Source: Sphingobacterium zeae (lineage in GTDB: Bacteria > Bacteroidota > Bacteroidia > Sphingobacteriales > Sphingobacteriaceae). Taken from it: 64,000 nucleotides of DNA. The notes beneath the pieces were generated by a model. That model had not been told where the DNA came from. It worked only from the letters and a program-made list of their open reading frames with translations, and ran no database searches. Both the position numbers and the translations under genes were made by a program. Positions 17,458-28,299 of the stretch are shown one piece after another. The stretch covers positions 1,612,001-1,676,000 of the forward strand of contig NZ_JAUTBA010000001.1 of the NCBI RefSeq assembly GCF_030818895.1, written 5' to 3'. Position 1 is the stretch's first letter. The number at the start of each line of letters is the position of its first letter.

Positions 17458-17786
17458 TGCAGTGCACCTTTTATCTTGATCTTCATACCATTGTTGCAAT
17501 TCTGCAGATAAAGCTGACAGGCGAGCCGACTTTGATCATCGGCATCCGGGAGCGTATCTAACATATCGAGCTCCTGATCGCTCGCTGAAGCCAGCAAGTC
17601 TAGACCTTCAATAACCTCAACATGGCAGGTAGCGCACAGCGCCATACCACCACAGGTTGCCAATATTTCATATTCAGATGCCTTTAATATCTCCATCAGT
17701 GAAAGATTGATATCGGTTGGAACTTCGAGGATATTTTCGGTCCCATCCCGATCAATAACAGTAACGTTAATTAAATTATCGTCCAT
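17451..17786 (-). CDS. 2Fe-2S ferredoxin (adrenodoxin/ISC type)
   Basis: 111 residues with the cluster ligands C45, C51, C54 and C90, the CX5CX2C-X35-C spacing typical of adrenodoxin-like and Isc ferredoxins. It is a soluble one-electron carrier. It follows the ferredoxin reductase gene by 2 bases, so the pair probably forms a NADPH to reductase to ferredoxin chain under the MarR-type gene at the front of the same unit. The final electron acceptor is not encoded nearby. Confidence 0.9.
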   Translation of the reverse strand: MDDNLINVTVIDRDGTENILEVPTDINLSLMEILKASEYEILATCGGMALCATCHVEVIEGLDLLASASDQELDMLDTLPDADDQSRLACQLYLQNCNNGMKIKIKGALQS

Positions 17787-17788
17787 GG

Positions 17789-18793
17789 CTAGAAAGTATT
17801 TATACCGTTTACAGTGGTGTATTTGAATGTCAATTTTTGATCAGGGTAGACAAATTTAAAAGCGCTTTGACACATCAGGGCTGCTTCATGATATCCACAA
17901 AGAATGAGTTTCAGTTTGCCTGGATAGGTGTTGATGTCCCCAATAGCATAGATCCGCTCGATATTGGTCGAGTAATCGAAAGTATCGACAGCTATCGCAT
18001 TTTTATCGATATTTAATCCCCAATCTGCGATCGGACCAAGCTTCGGCGTAAGGCCATATAAAGGAATAAAATAGTCTGCATCTGTCGCGATGACTTCTTT
18101 TTCTTTATTAGTTGTTTCAACATGAGACAAGTAACCATTGCCATGAATATTGGTCAGATTGTGGGACAATAATAAGTTAATCTTACCCTGTTGGGCCAAT
18201 TTGAACACTTTCTCCGCCGAGTCCGGAGCGCCTCTGAAGGAGTCACTTCGGTGGATTAAAGTGACCTGTTGCGCAATATCTACGAGGTGAAAAGCCCAAT
18301 CGAGCGCGGAGTCGCCACCACCGGCAATAACGATTTTTTTATCCCGATACTTGGCGGGATCTTTTACCATATAGTCTACCCCTTTTCCTTCAAAGAGATG
18401 AAGATTCGGAATCTCCGGTTTGCGCGGCTCAAAACAGCCCAAGCCTCCGGCGATAACAATAACCTGTGTGTGAACAATTGTATGTTCATTAGTTGTCACG
18501 ATAAAAGAGCCATCGTCCTGCCTGGTTATTTGTTCTACACGCTCACCTAAGGTGAAAGTAGGGTCGAAAGGTTTAATTTGTTCAAGCTGCTTATCGATCA
18601 GCTCCTGTGCGGTTATACTTGGATAACCAGGTATATCATAGATAGGTTTGTGCGGGTAAATCTCCGAAAGCTGTCCGCCTACCTGAGGTAACACATCAAT
18701 CAAATGGCAGCGCATTTTTAAAAGCCCAGCTTCGAAAACAGCGAATAGGCCAACAGGTCCTGCTCCAATGATACAGATATCCGTATTTATCAT
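17789..18793 (-). CDS. ferredoxin-NADP+ reductase, thioredoxin reductase-like type
   Basis: 334-residue FAD enzyme with the TrxR-like arrangement: FAD motif IIGAGPVGLFAVFEAG at the start, NADPH motif VIAGGGDSALDWAFHL in the middle, and a C-terminal ERIYAIGDINTYPG. The redox-active CxxC of thioredoxin reductase is absent (the region around residues 135-140 reads GGLGCFEPRK, with a single Cys), which fits ferredoxin/flavodoxin reductases of the Bacillus YumC kind. Sandwiched within 2-3 bases between the MarR and ferredoxin genes. Confidence 0.9.
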   Translation of the reverse strand: MINTDICIIGAGPVGLFAVFEAGLLKMRCHLIDVLPQVGGQLSEIYPHKPIYDIPGYPSITAQELIDKQLEQIKPFDPTFTLGERVEQITRQDDGSFIVTTNEHTIVHTQVIVIAGGLGCFEPRKPEIPNLHLFEGKGVDYMVKDPAKYRDKKIVIAGGGDSALDWAFHLVDIAQQVTLIHRSDSFRGAPDSAEKVFKLAQQGKINLLLSHNLTNIHGNGYLSHVETTNKEKEVIATDADYFIPLYGLTPKLGPIADWGLNIDKNAIAVDTFDYSTNIERIYAIGDINTYPGKLKLILCGYHEAALMCQSAFKFVYPDQKLTFKYTTVNGINTF

Positions 18794-18795
18794 AG

Positions 18796-19233
18796 CTATT
18801 CTATATTTAAGTTGTTATATATAGTGTTCAAAATCCTTGTAAAAGCGTCAAAATCTTCCGCTGTCAAATTTTCCCAGGCCTTCATACGAATCTCCGCAAC
18901 AATTGGTGAAAGCGATGCTACTTTTAATTTTCCTTCTTCCGTCAAGTGCAAATAAAGGCTCCGACGGTCTGTTTCGTCAATGACCCGTTCAGCCAGATTT
19001 TTTTTAAGAAGGATATCAACGATCCGTGTCAATGTGGGCTGGTCTTTTCCGCAGCGTTTCGCCAGTTCTTTTTGCGAAAGCTGATCCGTTTCATACAAAG
19101 CCTTTAAAATGGTCCACTGATCCACAGTGATATCAAATCCTTTTTCTGCAAAAGAGGATTGGGCAAATTGCTTTACCTTCTTGGCAGTTTGGTCGAGAAT
19201 AAAAGAATAGCGGTCGAATTTTTCGTTTAGCAT
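18796..19233 (-). CDS. MarR family transcriptional regulator
   Basis: 145-residue winged-helix protein: TVDQWTILKALYETDQLSQKEL, the recognition helix KRCGKDQPTLTRIVDILLKK, and the wing VIDETDRRSLYLHLTEEGK. MarR proteins bind as dimers and often sense redox or aromatic ligands. First gene of a tight MarR-reductase-ferredoxin unit, so autoregulation of the redox pair is the natural reading. The short AT-rich upstream stretch (around 19234-19275) has TATTTAGTAC and AAATATTTAAATATTTAGT-like symmetric sequence that could be its operator. Confidence 0.87.
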   Translation of the reverse strand: MLNEKFDRYSFILDQTAKKVKQFAQSSFAEKGFDITVDQWTILKALYETDQLSQKELAKRCGKDQPTLTRIVDILLKKNLAERVIDETDRRSLYLHLTEEGKLKVASLSPIVAEIRMKAWENLTAEDFDAFTRILNTIYNNLNIE

Positions 19234-19298
19234 ACAAATATTTAGTACAACAAATATATTTAAATATTTAGTGTGACAAGTAATTTGAATGCAATAAA

Positions 19299-19337
19299 AA
19301 ATGCCCCCAGAAAGTACTCAACTTTTTGGGGGCATTT
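19299..19337 (-). terminator. intrinsic terminator after secDF
   Basis: AAATGCCCCCAGAAAGT and ACTTTTTGGGGGCATTT pair over 17 positions with one mismatch and a 5-base loop; the minus strand then runs TTTTTTAT. It lies 36 bases after the secDF stop. Confidence 0.88.
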
Positions 19338-19373
19338 GAATTTTAAACTCCTGCTTTGCTGTAAAGAGCTTTA

Positions 19374-22355
19374 TTAGGGTCTTACAACCTCAGCTTTTTT
19401 AGCTGTATTACCTTCTGCTAAATGCTTTCCTTTACGTAAGTCATATACCGAAGGTGCCGCTAAGATAATCGATGAATATGTACCTACGATAACACCGATT
19501 AAGATTGCGAATGAAAATCCACGGATAACTTCACCACCAAATATAAACAATACAGCAAGAACAAACACGATTGTCAATGATGTGATAATTGTTCTACTTA
19601 AAGTAGAGTTGATCGCATGGTTTACGACATCTCCAAGATCTTCATTATGTGCATTTGGTTTCGATACGAATTCACGTAAACGGTCAAATACAACCACTGT
19701 ATCATTCACCGAATAGGCAATTACAGTTAATATCGCCGCCACAAAGTGTTGGTCAATATCTAATGAGAATGGTACGATACCATCCAAAATAGAGAATAAT
19801 CCCAATAAAATAATCGCATCGTGTATTGTTGCAATAGCTGCCCCAACTGAATATTCCCATTTATGGAAACGGATCAAGATGTAAGCTGCAACAATGATGA
19901 TAGAGAATATTGCCGAACTGGTCGCTCTGGACTTGATATCAGTAGCAATACTTGGTCCAACTTTTTGAGACGAAAGGATCTCATGTTTATTGGAAGCATC
20001 TACTTTCGATAGACCTTGGTTTAATTTGTCCAATACTTCTTTATCAGCAGTGTCCGAAGTTTCTTCGATATGATAAGTTGTTGTAATACGCAATTGATTG
20101 GATGCACCGAATACTTTTACTTCTGTAGTTTTCTTGAAGATATCATCCAAGTTTGTACGTACAGCTTCTAAGTCCACAGGTTTATCATAACGGACAGTAT
20201 ACGTACGACCACCTTGGAAATCCACACCTAAACTGAATCCTTTTGTGAAAATAGACGCTGCAGAAATTAACACGGCAACGATTGAAATCGCATAAAAGAT
20301 TTTACGTTTCTGAACGAATTTAAAGTTTGCATTATGCAAGGTATTTGCAGACCAAGGGAAAGAGACTTTGATTTTGAAATCTTTCGCCAACATCCATTCA
20401 AAGATAACACGAGTAACAAGGATCGCAGTAAACAATGAAGTAATGATACCCACCATTAATGTTGTCGCGAAACCTAAGATCGGGCCACTACCAAATAAGA
20501 ATAAGATAATACCGATCAAAAACGTTGTGATCTGCGAATCCAGGATGGAAGGTAAAGCGTGTTTGTAACCATCTGCAACTGCCTGACGGATCGATTTACC
20601 TAAGCCCAGTTCTTCACGGATACGCTCATAAATCAAGACGTTCGCATCGACCGCAGTACCCATTGTTAATACGATACCCGCGATACCCGGTAAAGTGAGT
20701 ACAGCATTTAAGGATGCCAATACCCCCATAATGATAAATACGTTTAACAATACCGCAATGTTTGCCACGATACCTGCAGTATTGTAGTAAGCGATCATAA
20801 AGATCATTACTACGATAATACCGATAACAGCCGAGTTAACACCGGCGTCGATGGCTGCTTGACCCAAAGTAGGACCCACGATGGCTTCTTCAACGATTTT
20901 AGCAGTTGTTGGAAGACGACCGGCCTTCAATACGTTTGCCAAATCTTTCGTGTCTTCTACCGTAAAAGAACCTGAGATTGAAGAACTACCATTCGGAATT
21001 TCGCCATTTACAGAAGGAGCAGAATACACCACATTATCAAGGACGATCGCGATGGCGTCTCTGTTTTGAGCCGCTTTTGCGGTAATTTTCTTCCATTCAC
21101 GTGCACCTTCGCTGTTCATTTGCATACCAACCACGGGTTGATTTTTCTCATCAAAGTTTGCTGTTGCATCCGTAATGACATCTCCTGTCAATACAGCACC
21201 ATTATCTTGTCCAGCCCCTTTAATTGCATATAATGATAGTTGCTCAGGTGTCTTTTGTTCAGGTTTAACAGCCCATAAAAGTTTTAAGTTTCCCGGGAGA
21301 ATTGATTTTACCTCCGGACGTTGCAAGTATGCATTTACTTTTGCTGTATCTTTTAATGAAGCAATACCCACCATTGAACCTGGCATAAGCGCCATCTGTT
21401 GGTTTTCACCCATATAAACCGCGGGGCGCAACACTTCAAACAGTGGATTTTTCTGACCTAGATTTACAGCAGCACTGTCTTTCTTAGCATCTTTTTTACC
21501 ACCGGTTAGGTTGGATAACAAATCATCTGATTTTTTGCTTGTGTCTGCTGCGGCAGTAGCCGTTGTAGCAGGTGCTGCTTTTAACGTAGATGCTAAAGTT
21601 TTGTCGATATTTTCCAGTAATGGATAAACTTCTTGGTTGGTATAGGTCTCATAAAACTCCAGTTTGGCGGAGCCTTGGAGCAGGTTACGCACACGGCTTT
21701 CGTCTTTGACACCAGGTAACTCGATCAAAATACGGTTTGTACCTTGTTGAATTTGAATATTTGGCGATGCAACACCAAACTTATCGATACGTGTACGAAG
21801 TACTTTGTAGGAATTTTGGATGGCATTGTCTGCTTCTTTTTGAAGGAACGATTCAACTTTGGAGTCTGAATCACCAGGTTTAATTAGAGCAGCGTTATCT
21901 TTTGTTGAAAAGAATGTCGATAGTGGAGTTGTAGCACCGATGGATTTGTACTCTTCCATAAATAAAGCAACGACTGTTTTTGCACTCGTTTTGCTTTTTG
22001 CTACTGCTTGCTCCAGCGCTTTGTTGAATTTCTCATCTTTTGGGTTGTTTGCCAAATTGCGGATCAATTCGTCCAATGAGATTTCCATGGTTACGTTCAT
22101 ACCACCTTTCAAATCCAATCCCAAAGCGAGTTCATTTGCTTTGGCTTCCCGATAGGTGTATTTTGCAAACCCTAAATTGTACACTACTTCACCTGCCATT
22201 GAGTCTAGATAGCTCTTCTCTTTTGCCAAATCTCCCTTGGCAAAATTCTCAGCATCGCGCTCCACATTGCGGGTCACCCAAGTAAATGATAGGGAGTATA
22301 GACACGCTAATGACACCACTATCACTAAAAGTTTAATCAGCCCTTTACCTTGCAT
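19374..22355 (-). CDS. secDF: protein translocase SecDF fusion
   Basis: 993 residues joining SecD and SecF, which use the proton gradient to pull secreted proteins through SecYEG from the periplasmic side. The SecD half shows ALGLDLKGGMNVTMEI, the long P1 region (about 150-520, with a Lys/Ala/Asp-rich insert near 260-300), and GIAGIVLTMGTAVDANVLIYERIREEL; the SecF half shows FSLGVDFQGGRTYTVRY and AYSVNDTVVVFDRLREF. The fused form is usual in Bacteroidota. Monocistronic, with a TACCTTTG promoter element upstream and a strong terminator. Confidence 0.95.
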   Translation of the reverse strand: MQGKGLIKLLVIVVSLACLYSLSFTWVTRNVERDAENFAKGDLAKEKSYLDSMAGEVVYNLGFAKYTYREAKANELALGLDLKGGMNVTMEISLDELIRNLANNPKDEKFNKALEQAVAKSKTSAKTVVALFMEEYKSIGATTPLSTFFSTKDNAALIKPGDSDSKVESFLQKEADNAIQNSYKVLRTRIDKFGVASPNIQIQQGTNRILIELPGVKDESRVRNLLQGSAKLEFYETYTNQEVYPLLENIDKTLASTLKAAPATTATAAADTSKKSDDLLSNLTGGKKDAKKDSAAVNLGQKNPLFEVLRPAVYMGENQQMALMPGSMVGIASLKDTAKVNAYLQRPEVKSILPGNLKLLWAVKPEQKTPEQLSLYAIKGAGQDNGAVLTGDVITDATANFDEKNQPVVGMQMNSEGAREWKKITAKAAQNRDAIAIVLDNVVYSAPSVNGEIPNGSSSISGSFTVEDTKDLANVLKAGRLPTTAKIVEEAIVGPTLGQAAIDAGVNSAVIGIIVVMIFMIAYYNTAGIVANIAVLLNVFIIMGVLASLNAVLTLPGIAGIVLTMGTAVDANVLIYERIREELGLGKSIRQAVADGYKHALPSILDSQITTFLIGIILFLFGSGPILGFATTLMVGIITSLFTAILVTRVIFEWMLAKDFKIKVSFPWSANTLHNANFKFVQKRKIFYAISIVAVLISAASIFTKGFSLGVDFQGGRTYTVRYDKPVDLEAVRTNLDDIFKKTTEVKVFGASNQLRITTTYHIEETSDTADKEVLDKLNQGLSKVDASNKHEILSSQKVGPSIATDIKSRATSSAIFSIIIVAAYILIRFHKWEYSVGAAIATIHDAIILLGLFSILDGIVPFSLDIDQHFVAAILTVIAYSVNDTVVVFDRLREFVSKPNAHNEDLGDVVNHAINSTLSRTIITSLTIVFVLAVLFIFGGEVIRGFSFAILIGVIVGTYSSIILAAPSVYDLRKGKHLAEGNTAKKAEVVRP

Positions 22356-22446
22356 CGTCTGTTATTAATTGTATTAATTATAATGTTAAATACTGTTTAT
22401 GTAATTGATAATTAGTTCTTGTTTAATCACATTTTACCAAGAATGG

Positions 22447-22454
22447 CAAAGGTA
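22447..22454 (-). promoter_or_regulatory. -7 promoter element of secDF
   Basis: The minus strand reads TACCTTTG, matching TAnnTTTG, 92 bases before the secDF start. The -33 element is not clear. Confidence 0.45.
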
Positions 22455-22561
22455 TAAAATTTTTGTAGAATGAAAAGTTTTATTTATGCCAATTAGGTCA
22501 ACGGCATAAAAATAGGAGAATTGAAGAAAAAAAGAAATACTTATGCATTTTATTTCATAAA

Positions 22562-22600
22562 AAAAGGTCCTCCTCATGATGAGAAGAACCTTTTTTTTAA
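22562..22600 (-). terminator. terminator after the small outer-membrane protein gene
   Basis: AAAAAGGT...CTCAT and GATGAG...ACCTTTTT form an imperfect hairpin with T-runs on both sides, 20 bases after the gene stop on the minus strand. Confidence 0.65.
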
Positions 22601-22619
22601 GCTATTTGAACTGCTTCTA

Positions 22620-23093
22620 TTATCTTAATGTATATTTGATACCAAATGAAAATGTTGAAGCGTCAAAATCAGAACCATGGTTTAAAGTCCAATTTGGTTT
22701 CCAGTCAGCGTGAAGACCGATAGGAGCCGATGGAATTTTAAATTCTAGACCCAATTGCGGTCTTAATCCCACATAAGTGATGTTATCGCCAGCGTCTACA
22801 AATGTTAATTGTGCACCGACACCTGCGTACCAGCCTAAACCTGGAGCGCCACGGAAAGGTCTTGCATGTTGCCAATCAGCACCAACTGCTACCACATGGT
22901 CATCAAACATTACCTGCGCTTGACCATTGTTTGCGCCACCCATTGATTGTTTGTATTGAACCCCCCATAGATCACCGATCGATCCGTCGAAAACCACACC
23001 GATAGCAGCGCGTTGAGGAGATTGAGCTTTTACTTCTTGTGTACCAAATGCTAATGCTGCGACAGCAGCCAATGAAAGTAGTGTCTTTTTCAT
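22620..23093 (-). CDS. small outer-membrane/secreted beta-rich protein of unknown function
   Basis: 157 residues with a clear signal peptide (MKKTLLSLAAVAALAFGTQEVKAQ, cleavage after the AQ region). The rest alternates in beta-strand fashion (AAIGVVFDGSIGDLWGVQY, HVVAVGADWQHARPF, GWYAGVGAQLTFV, LRPQLGLEFKIP) and ends in IKYTLR, as in eight-stranded outer-membrane barrels. No function can be assigned. It is divergent from guaB and has its own terminator. Confidence 0.75.
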   Translation of the reverse strand: MKKTLLSLAAVAALAFGTQEVKAQSPQRAAIGVVFDGSIGDLWGVQYKQSMGGANNGQAQVMFDDHVVAVGADWQHARPFRGAPGLGWYAGVGAQLTFVDAGDNITYVGLRPQLGLEFKIPSAPIGLHADWKPNWTLNHGSDFDASTFSFGIKYTLR

Positions 23094-23275
23094 AATTATC
23101 TTATCTTTATATTTTCATTAATTAAAATAACTTTTCGTGTTACCGAAAGCAAATAGCTTGCCAAAAAATAATCTCGTCTGAAATAAAGGAAATGGATTAT
23201 TTTATTCATAATGGTTCTAATTTGTCTTTCGATTGTAATTTCTATATTTTATTTTTTAATATTACTTATTTTTCT

Positions 23276-23283
23276 TAAATTTG
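23276..23283 (+). promoter_or_regulatory. -7 promoter element of guaB
   Basis: TAAATTTG matches TAnnTTTG, 33 bases before the guaB ATG. The region upstream is T-rich without a clear TTTG. Confidence 0.5.
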
Positions 23284-23295
23284 CCTGGCAAATAG

Positions 23296-24792
<1,497 letters not shown>

Positions 24793-24808
24793 ATACTGCT
24801 TATTTTAC

Positions 24809-24847
24809 ATAAAAGCCGATAATCTTTATTATCGGTTTTTTTTATGT
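24809..24847 (+). terminator. intrinsic terminator of guaB
   Basis: CCGATAA (24816-24822) pairs with TTATCGG (24829-24835), flanked by an A-run and followed by TTTTTTTT, 20 bases after the stop. Confidence 0.85.
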
Positions 24848-24935
24848 AAAAATATTAATAGGATAGCCCGAGGGATCGACAGGAAATTTGTACTTTTATA
24901 CCCTATTCTCAGGTTTTAAAATTTAAGGAGTTAAT

Positions 24936-27215
24936 TTGGATTATTTAGCGGGTTTAAACCCTTCACAACGAGGAGCCGTAGAGCAAACAGAAGGTCCTGT
25001 GATGATTGTTGCAGGAGCTGGTTCAGGAAAAACACGGGTGATTACCTATCGTGTAGCACACCTGATTCGAAAAGGTGTTGATCCATTCAATATCTTGGTC
25101 TTGACATTTACCAACAAGGCAGCCAAAGAGATGCGGGCGCGTATTGTTTCTGTCGTTGGGAGCGAAGCGAAAAATATTTGGATGGGAACATTCCACTCCG
25201 TATTCGCAAAAATACTCCGGGTAGAAGCTGAATTGATCGGGTATCCCAGAAACTTTACCATCTACGATACGGACGATACCAAAAGTTTGTTGCGTGCCAT
25301 TTTAAAGGAAATGAATCTCGATGATAAGCTGTATAATGTCAATCATGTATACGGGCGTATCTCGCAGGCAAAAAACAACCTGATATCGCCGCAGGAATAT
25401 AATAAGAATGAAGCCATCTTGGCCGAAGATATTTCAAATGGTCGTGGGCAATTGGGACAAATTTATATGACCTATGCCCAACGTTGCTACCGTGCAGGGG
25501 CCATGGATTTTGACGATTTGCTGTTCAAGACAAATGTATTGTTAAATAAACATCCGGAGGTACTGCATAAATATCAGCACCAGTTTCGTTATCTGATGGT
25601 CGATGAGTATCAGGATACGAACTTTTCACAGTACCTTATTGTCAAGCGTCTGGCTGCAGTCAACGAAAATATCTGTGTCGTAGGAGATGATGCGCAGTCC
25701 ATCTACGCGTTCCGTGGCGCAAATATTCAGAACATCCTGAATTTCCAAAAGGATTATCCAGATGTAAAGATCTTTAAACTAGAACAGAATTATCGATCCA
25801 CTAAAATGATCGTAAATGCAGCTAATTCGGTGATCGCCAACAATCAGAATCAATTGGAGAAAAATGTTTTTTCAGATAATGAAGAGGGCGAAAAAATCAG
25901 GGTTTCACGTGCGTTCTCTGACAATGAGGAAGGCAAGATCGTGGCCGATCTGATCATTGAAGAGAAATCGATAAAGGGTCTTAATTATAAAGATTTTGCT
26001 ATTCTTTACCGTACCAATGCCCAATCCAGGGCAATGGAGGAGGCTTTGCGCAAAATTAATATTCCCTATAAAATATATGGCGGTACTTCTTTCTATCAAC
26101 GGAAAGAAATTAAAGATCTGATCGCGTATTTTAGACTCACTTTCAATCCAAATGATGAGGAAGCGTTAAAGCGCGTTATCAATTACCCGCGTAGAGGGAT
26201 AGGGGATACAACAATCGAGAAGATTATGATCGCTGCGGATCAGAATCAATACCGTATTTGGGATGTTGTTGCCAATGCAGCTCAGTTTCTTGATGGACGT
26301 AGTGCAACCTCTGTTGGTGGTTTTGCACAGATGATACAGAGTTTTCAGGCCTTGGCCAAAAACAATAACGCCTTTGATACGGCCATGCACATTGCTCAGC
26401 ACTGTGGTATTCTAAAAGAATTGTATGAAGATAAGTCCGTAGAAGGATTGGCACGCTACGAAAATATCCAGGAACTCCTCAATGGTATTAAGGAATTTTC
26501 GGAGCGAGAGGATATTGAAGAGCGCGGACTGGACGTTTACATGCAGGATATCGCTTTGTTGACAAACGACGATAATGATAAAGATCCAAATGCGGATACC
26601 GTATCATTGATGACCATCCACTCTTCCAAAGGATTGGAATTTCCGATCGTTTTCATTGTAGGCTTAGAAGAAAACTTGTTTCCTTCCCAGTTGTCGTTGA
26701 ATTCCAGGTCCGAATTGGAAGAGGAACGAAGACTTTTTTATGTCGCTGTTACGAGAGCTGAAAAAAAATTACTACTTTCGTATGCTACTTCGCGATATCG
26801 TTGGGGAACGCTAAATAACTGCGAACCCAGTCGCTTCTTGGATGAATTGAATCCGGCATGTCTTGCATTGGATTTTAAACCACGACAAACTTCTGCCTCA
26901 GCCGGAAGTTTTCAAGGCGAACGAATTGCTTGGCAGCAAAAGGACAGTGATGATACGTTTTCTAAACCTAAGCCTAAGCCCATGGTTAAAACGACATCTA
27001 TACTGCCGAAAGCCCACAAACCTACTGCGGGTTTTGCTCCTTCAGATACATCAAATCTTCAAGTCGGCATGGAAGTTGAACATGAACGCTTTGGATTTGG
27101 CAAAGTTGTGAATCTCGAAGGAAACAAAGGAGATATAAAAGCAACTATTTTCTTTAAAGAGTTGGGACAGAAACAATTGTTGCTTAAATTTGCAAAACTT
27201 AGAATAATTCAATAA
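24936..27215 (+). CDS. UvrD/PcrA-type ATP-dependent DNA helicase
   Basis: 759-residue superfamily 1A helicase that unwinds DNA 3' to 5' in repair and conflict resolution. Walker A is VAGAGSGKTRVI near residue 27, Walker B DEYQDTNFSQY, with QNYRSTKMIVNAA and the motif V/VI region MTIHSSKGLEFPIVFIVGLEE and YVAVTRAEKKLLLS. The last 60 residues (GFGKVVNLEGNKGDIKATIFF) resemble the PcrA C-terminal Tudor-like domain that contacts RNA polymerase. The start is TTG at 24936, preceded by AAGGAG at a good distance. pcrA versus uvrD naming is not resolved. Confidence 0.94.
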   Translation: MDYLAGLNPSQRGAVEQTEGPVMIVAGAGSGKTRVITYRVAHLIRKGVDPFNILVLTFTNKAAKEMRARIVSVVGSEAKNIWMGTFHSVFAKILRVEAELIGYPRNFTIYDTDDTKSLLRAILKEMNLDDKLYNVNHVYGRISQAKNNLISPQEYNKNEAILAEDISNGRGQLGQIYMTYAQRCYRAGAMDFDDLLFKTNVLLNKHPEVLHKYQHQFRYLMVDEYQDTNFSQYLIVKRLAAVNENICVVGDDAQSIYAFRGANIQNILNFQKDYPDVKIFKLEQNYRSTKMIVNAANSVIANNQNQLEKNVFSDNEEGEKIRVSRAFSDNEEGKIVADLIIEEKSIKGLNYKDFAILYRTNAQSRAMEEALRKINIPYKIYGGTSFYQRKEIKDLIAYFRLTFNPNDEEALKRVINYPRRGIGDTTIEKIMIAADQNQYRIWDVVANAAQFLDGRSATSVGGFAQMIQSFQALAKNNNAFDTAMHIAQHCGILKELYEDKSVEGLARYENIQELLNGIKEFSEREDIEERGLDVYMQDIALLTNDDNDKDPNADTVSLMTIHSSKGLEFPIVFIVGLEENLFPSQLSLNSRSELEEERRLFYVAVTRAEKKLLLSYATSRYRWGTLNNCEPSRFLDELNPACLALDFKPRQTSASAGSFQGERIAWQQKDSDDTFSKPKPKPMVKTTSILPKAHKPTAGFAPSDTSNLQVGMEVEHERFGFGKVVNLEGNKGDIKATIFFKELGQKQLLLKFAKLRIIQ

Positions 27216-27268
27216 TAAAATACCAAAACGGCATCTTGATCGTTTTATTAGGTACTTATATTAGCTAT

Positions 27269-28090
27269 ATGAACTTTGACTACAACAGCACTAGACCAAA
27301 ATTGATCCTTGCAGAATATGGTCGCAATGTGCAAAATATGGTAGACTACATCTGTACTTTACCCACAAAGGAAGAAAGAAATAAACATGCACAGATTGTA
27401 ATCGACATGATGGGGGTATTGAACCCGCATTTGAGAGACGTGTCTGATTTTAAACATAAACTGTGGGATCACCTGCAGATTATCTCTGATTTTAAATTGG
27501 ATATCGACTCGCCTTATCCAATTGCCACAGCGAAAAGTGTGAAACACGAAGTTGAGCATTTAGGCTATCCGCAGCATTCCATTAGATTCAAGCACTATGG
27601 TTTTACCGTAGAGAAAATGATTGAAAAGGCGTTATTGGCCAATGACGAAGCCAAAAGAGAGCAGATGGTCATCGGTATCGCTAATTTTATGAAAATGGCT
27701 TACCTGACCTGGAATAAGGATTCTGTTTCAGACGAGTTGATCATCCAGGATCTAAAAGAATTATCAGGTTATCAATTGAGCTTACCTGAAGGTACCGTAT
27801 TGACTAAACTTGACTTTAAAACTCCGCCTCCGGGAAATCGCGTTAAAGGTCCAGCAAATAGTAATTCTGGCGGAAATAATAACAATAGCAATAACAATAA
27901 TTCCGGTCACCAGTCGAAAGGTGGAGGCAAGCCTCGTATGACAAGTAACAATAATACGAAGCGCAATAACTACGGAAGCAATAACAACAGCTATAGTAGA
28001 GACAACAATAATAACAGCTACGGCAGGGACAACAACAACAATAACAGAAACAGAAAGCCGCAGGGTAACTATAATAACAAACGGGGCTAG
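27269..28090 (+). CDS. DUF4290 domain protein with Asn-rich tail
   Basis: The ATG at 27269 (MNFDYNSTRPKLILAEYGRNV) is preferred over an in-frame upstream TTG. Residues 1-190 match the Bacteroidota-specific DUF4290 family, function unknown, predicted mostly helical. The remaining 80 residues are a low-complexity tail of Asn, Gly, Ser, Arg and Lys (repeats such as SYGRDNNNNNRNRK), probably disordered and positively charged; similar tails can bind nucleic acid, but that is inference. It follows the helicase gene by 53 bases. Confidence 0.85.
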   Translation: MNFDYNSTRPKLILAEYGRNVQNMVDYICTLPTKEERNKHAQIVIDMMGVLNPHLRDVSDFKHKLWDHLQIISDFKLDIDSPYPIATAKSVKHEVEHLGYPQHSIRFKHYGFTVEKMIEKALLANDEAKREQMVIGIANFMKMAYLTWNKDSVSDELIIQDLKELSGYQLSLPEGTVLTKLDFKTPPPGNRVKGPANSNSGGNNNNSNNNNSGHQSKGGGKPRMTSNNNTKRNNYGSNNNSYSRDNNNNSYGRDNNNNNRNRKPQGNYNNKRG

Positions 28091-28116
28091 TTCTTAAAAA
28101 TTTGTTTAAAGAAGCA

Positions 28117-28167
28117 GGCAATTGCGAAGTGATTAACAGATTTCTTTACAATTGCCTTCTTTTTTTT
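28117..28167 (+). terminator. intrinsic terminator after the DUF4290 gene
   Basis: GGCAATTG (28117-28124) pairs with CAATTGCC (28149-28156) across a 24-base loop, followed by TTCTTTTTTTT. Confidence 0.65.
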
Positions 28168-28204
28168 AGAACTGTACTACTTTAATCGGTAGCATGGTTC
28201 TTTG

Positions 28205-28237
28205 AGCCTTCCATCTTTGTGTAGTAGACGGAAGGCT
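28205..28237 (+). repeat. hairpin in the presumed 5' region of murA
   Basis: AGCCTTCC (28205-28212) pairs with GGAAGGCT (28230-28237), extended by three more pairs after one mismatch. No T-run follows. It may be a leader structure of murA or a terminator remnant. Confidence 0.35.
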
Positions 28238-28299
28238 AAATATCCCGAGGCAAATACAAGAACAGGGGTATGACACTAAGAGATATCACGTATATATAA

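Noticed and set aside
27843..28121. Cys/Tyr-rich minus-strand frame opposite the Asn-rich tail
   Set aside because: The composition is produced by the AAC/AAT repeats on the coding strand; no start signal or domain.
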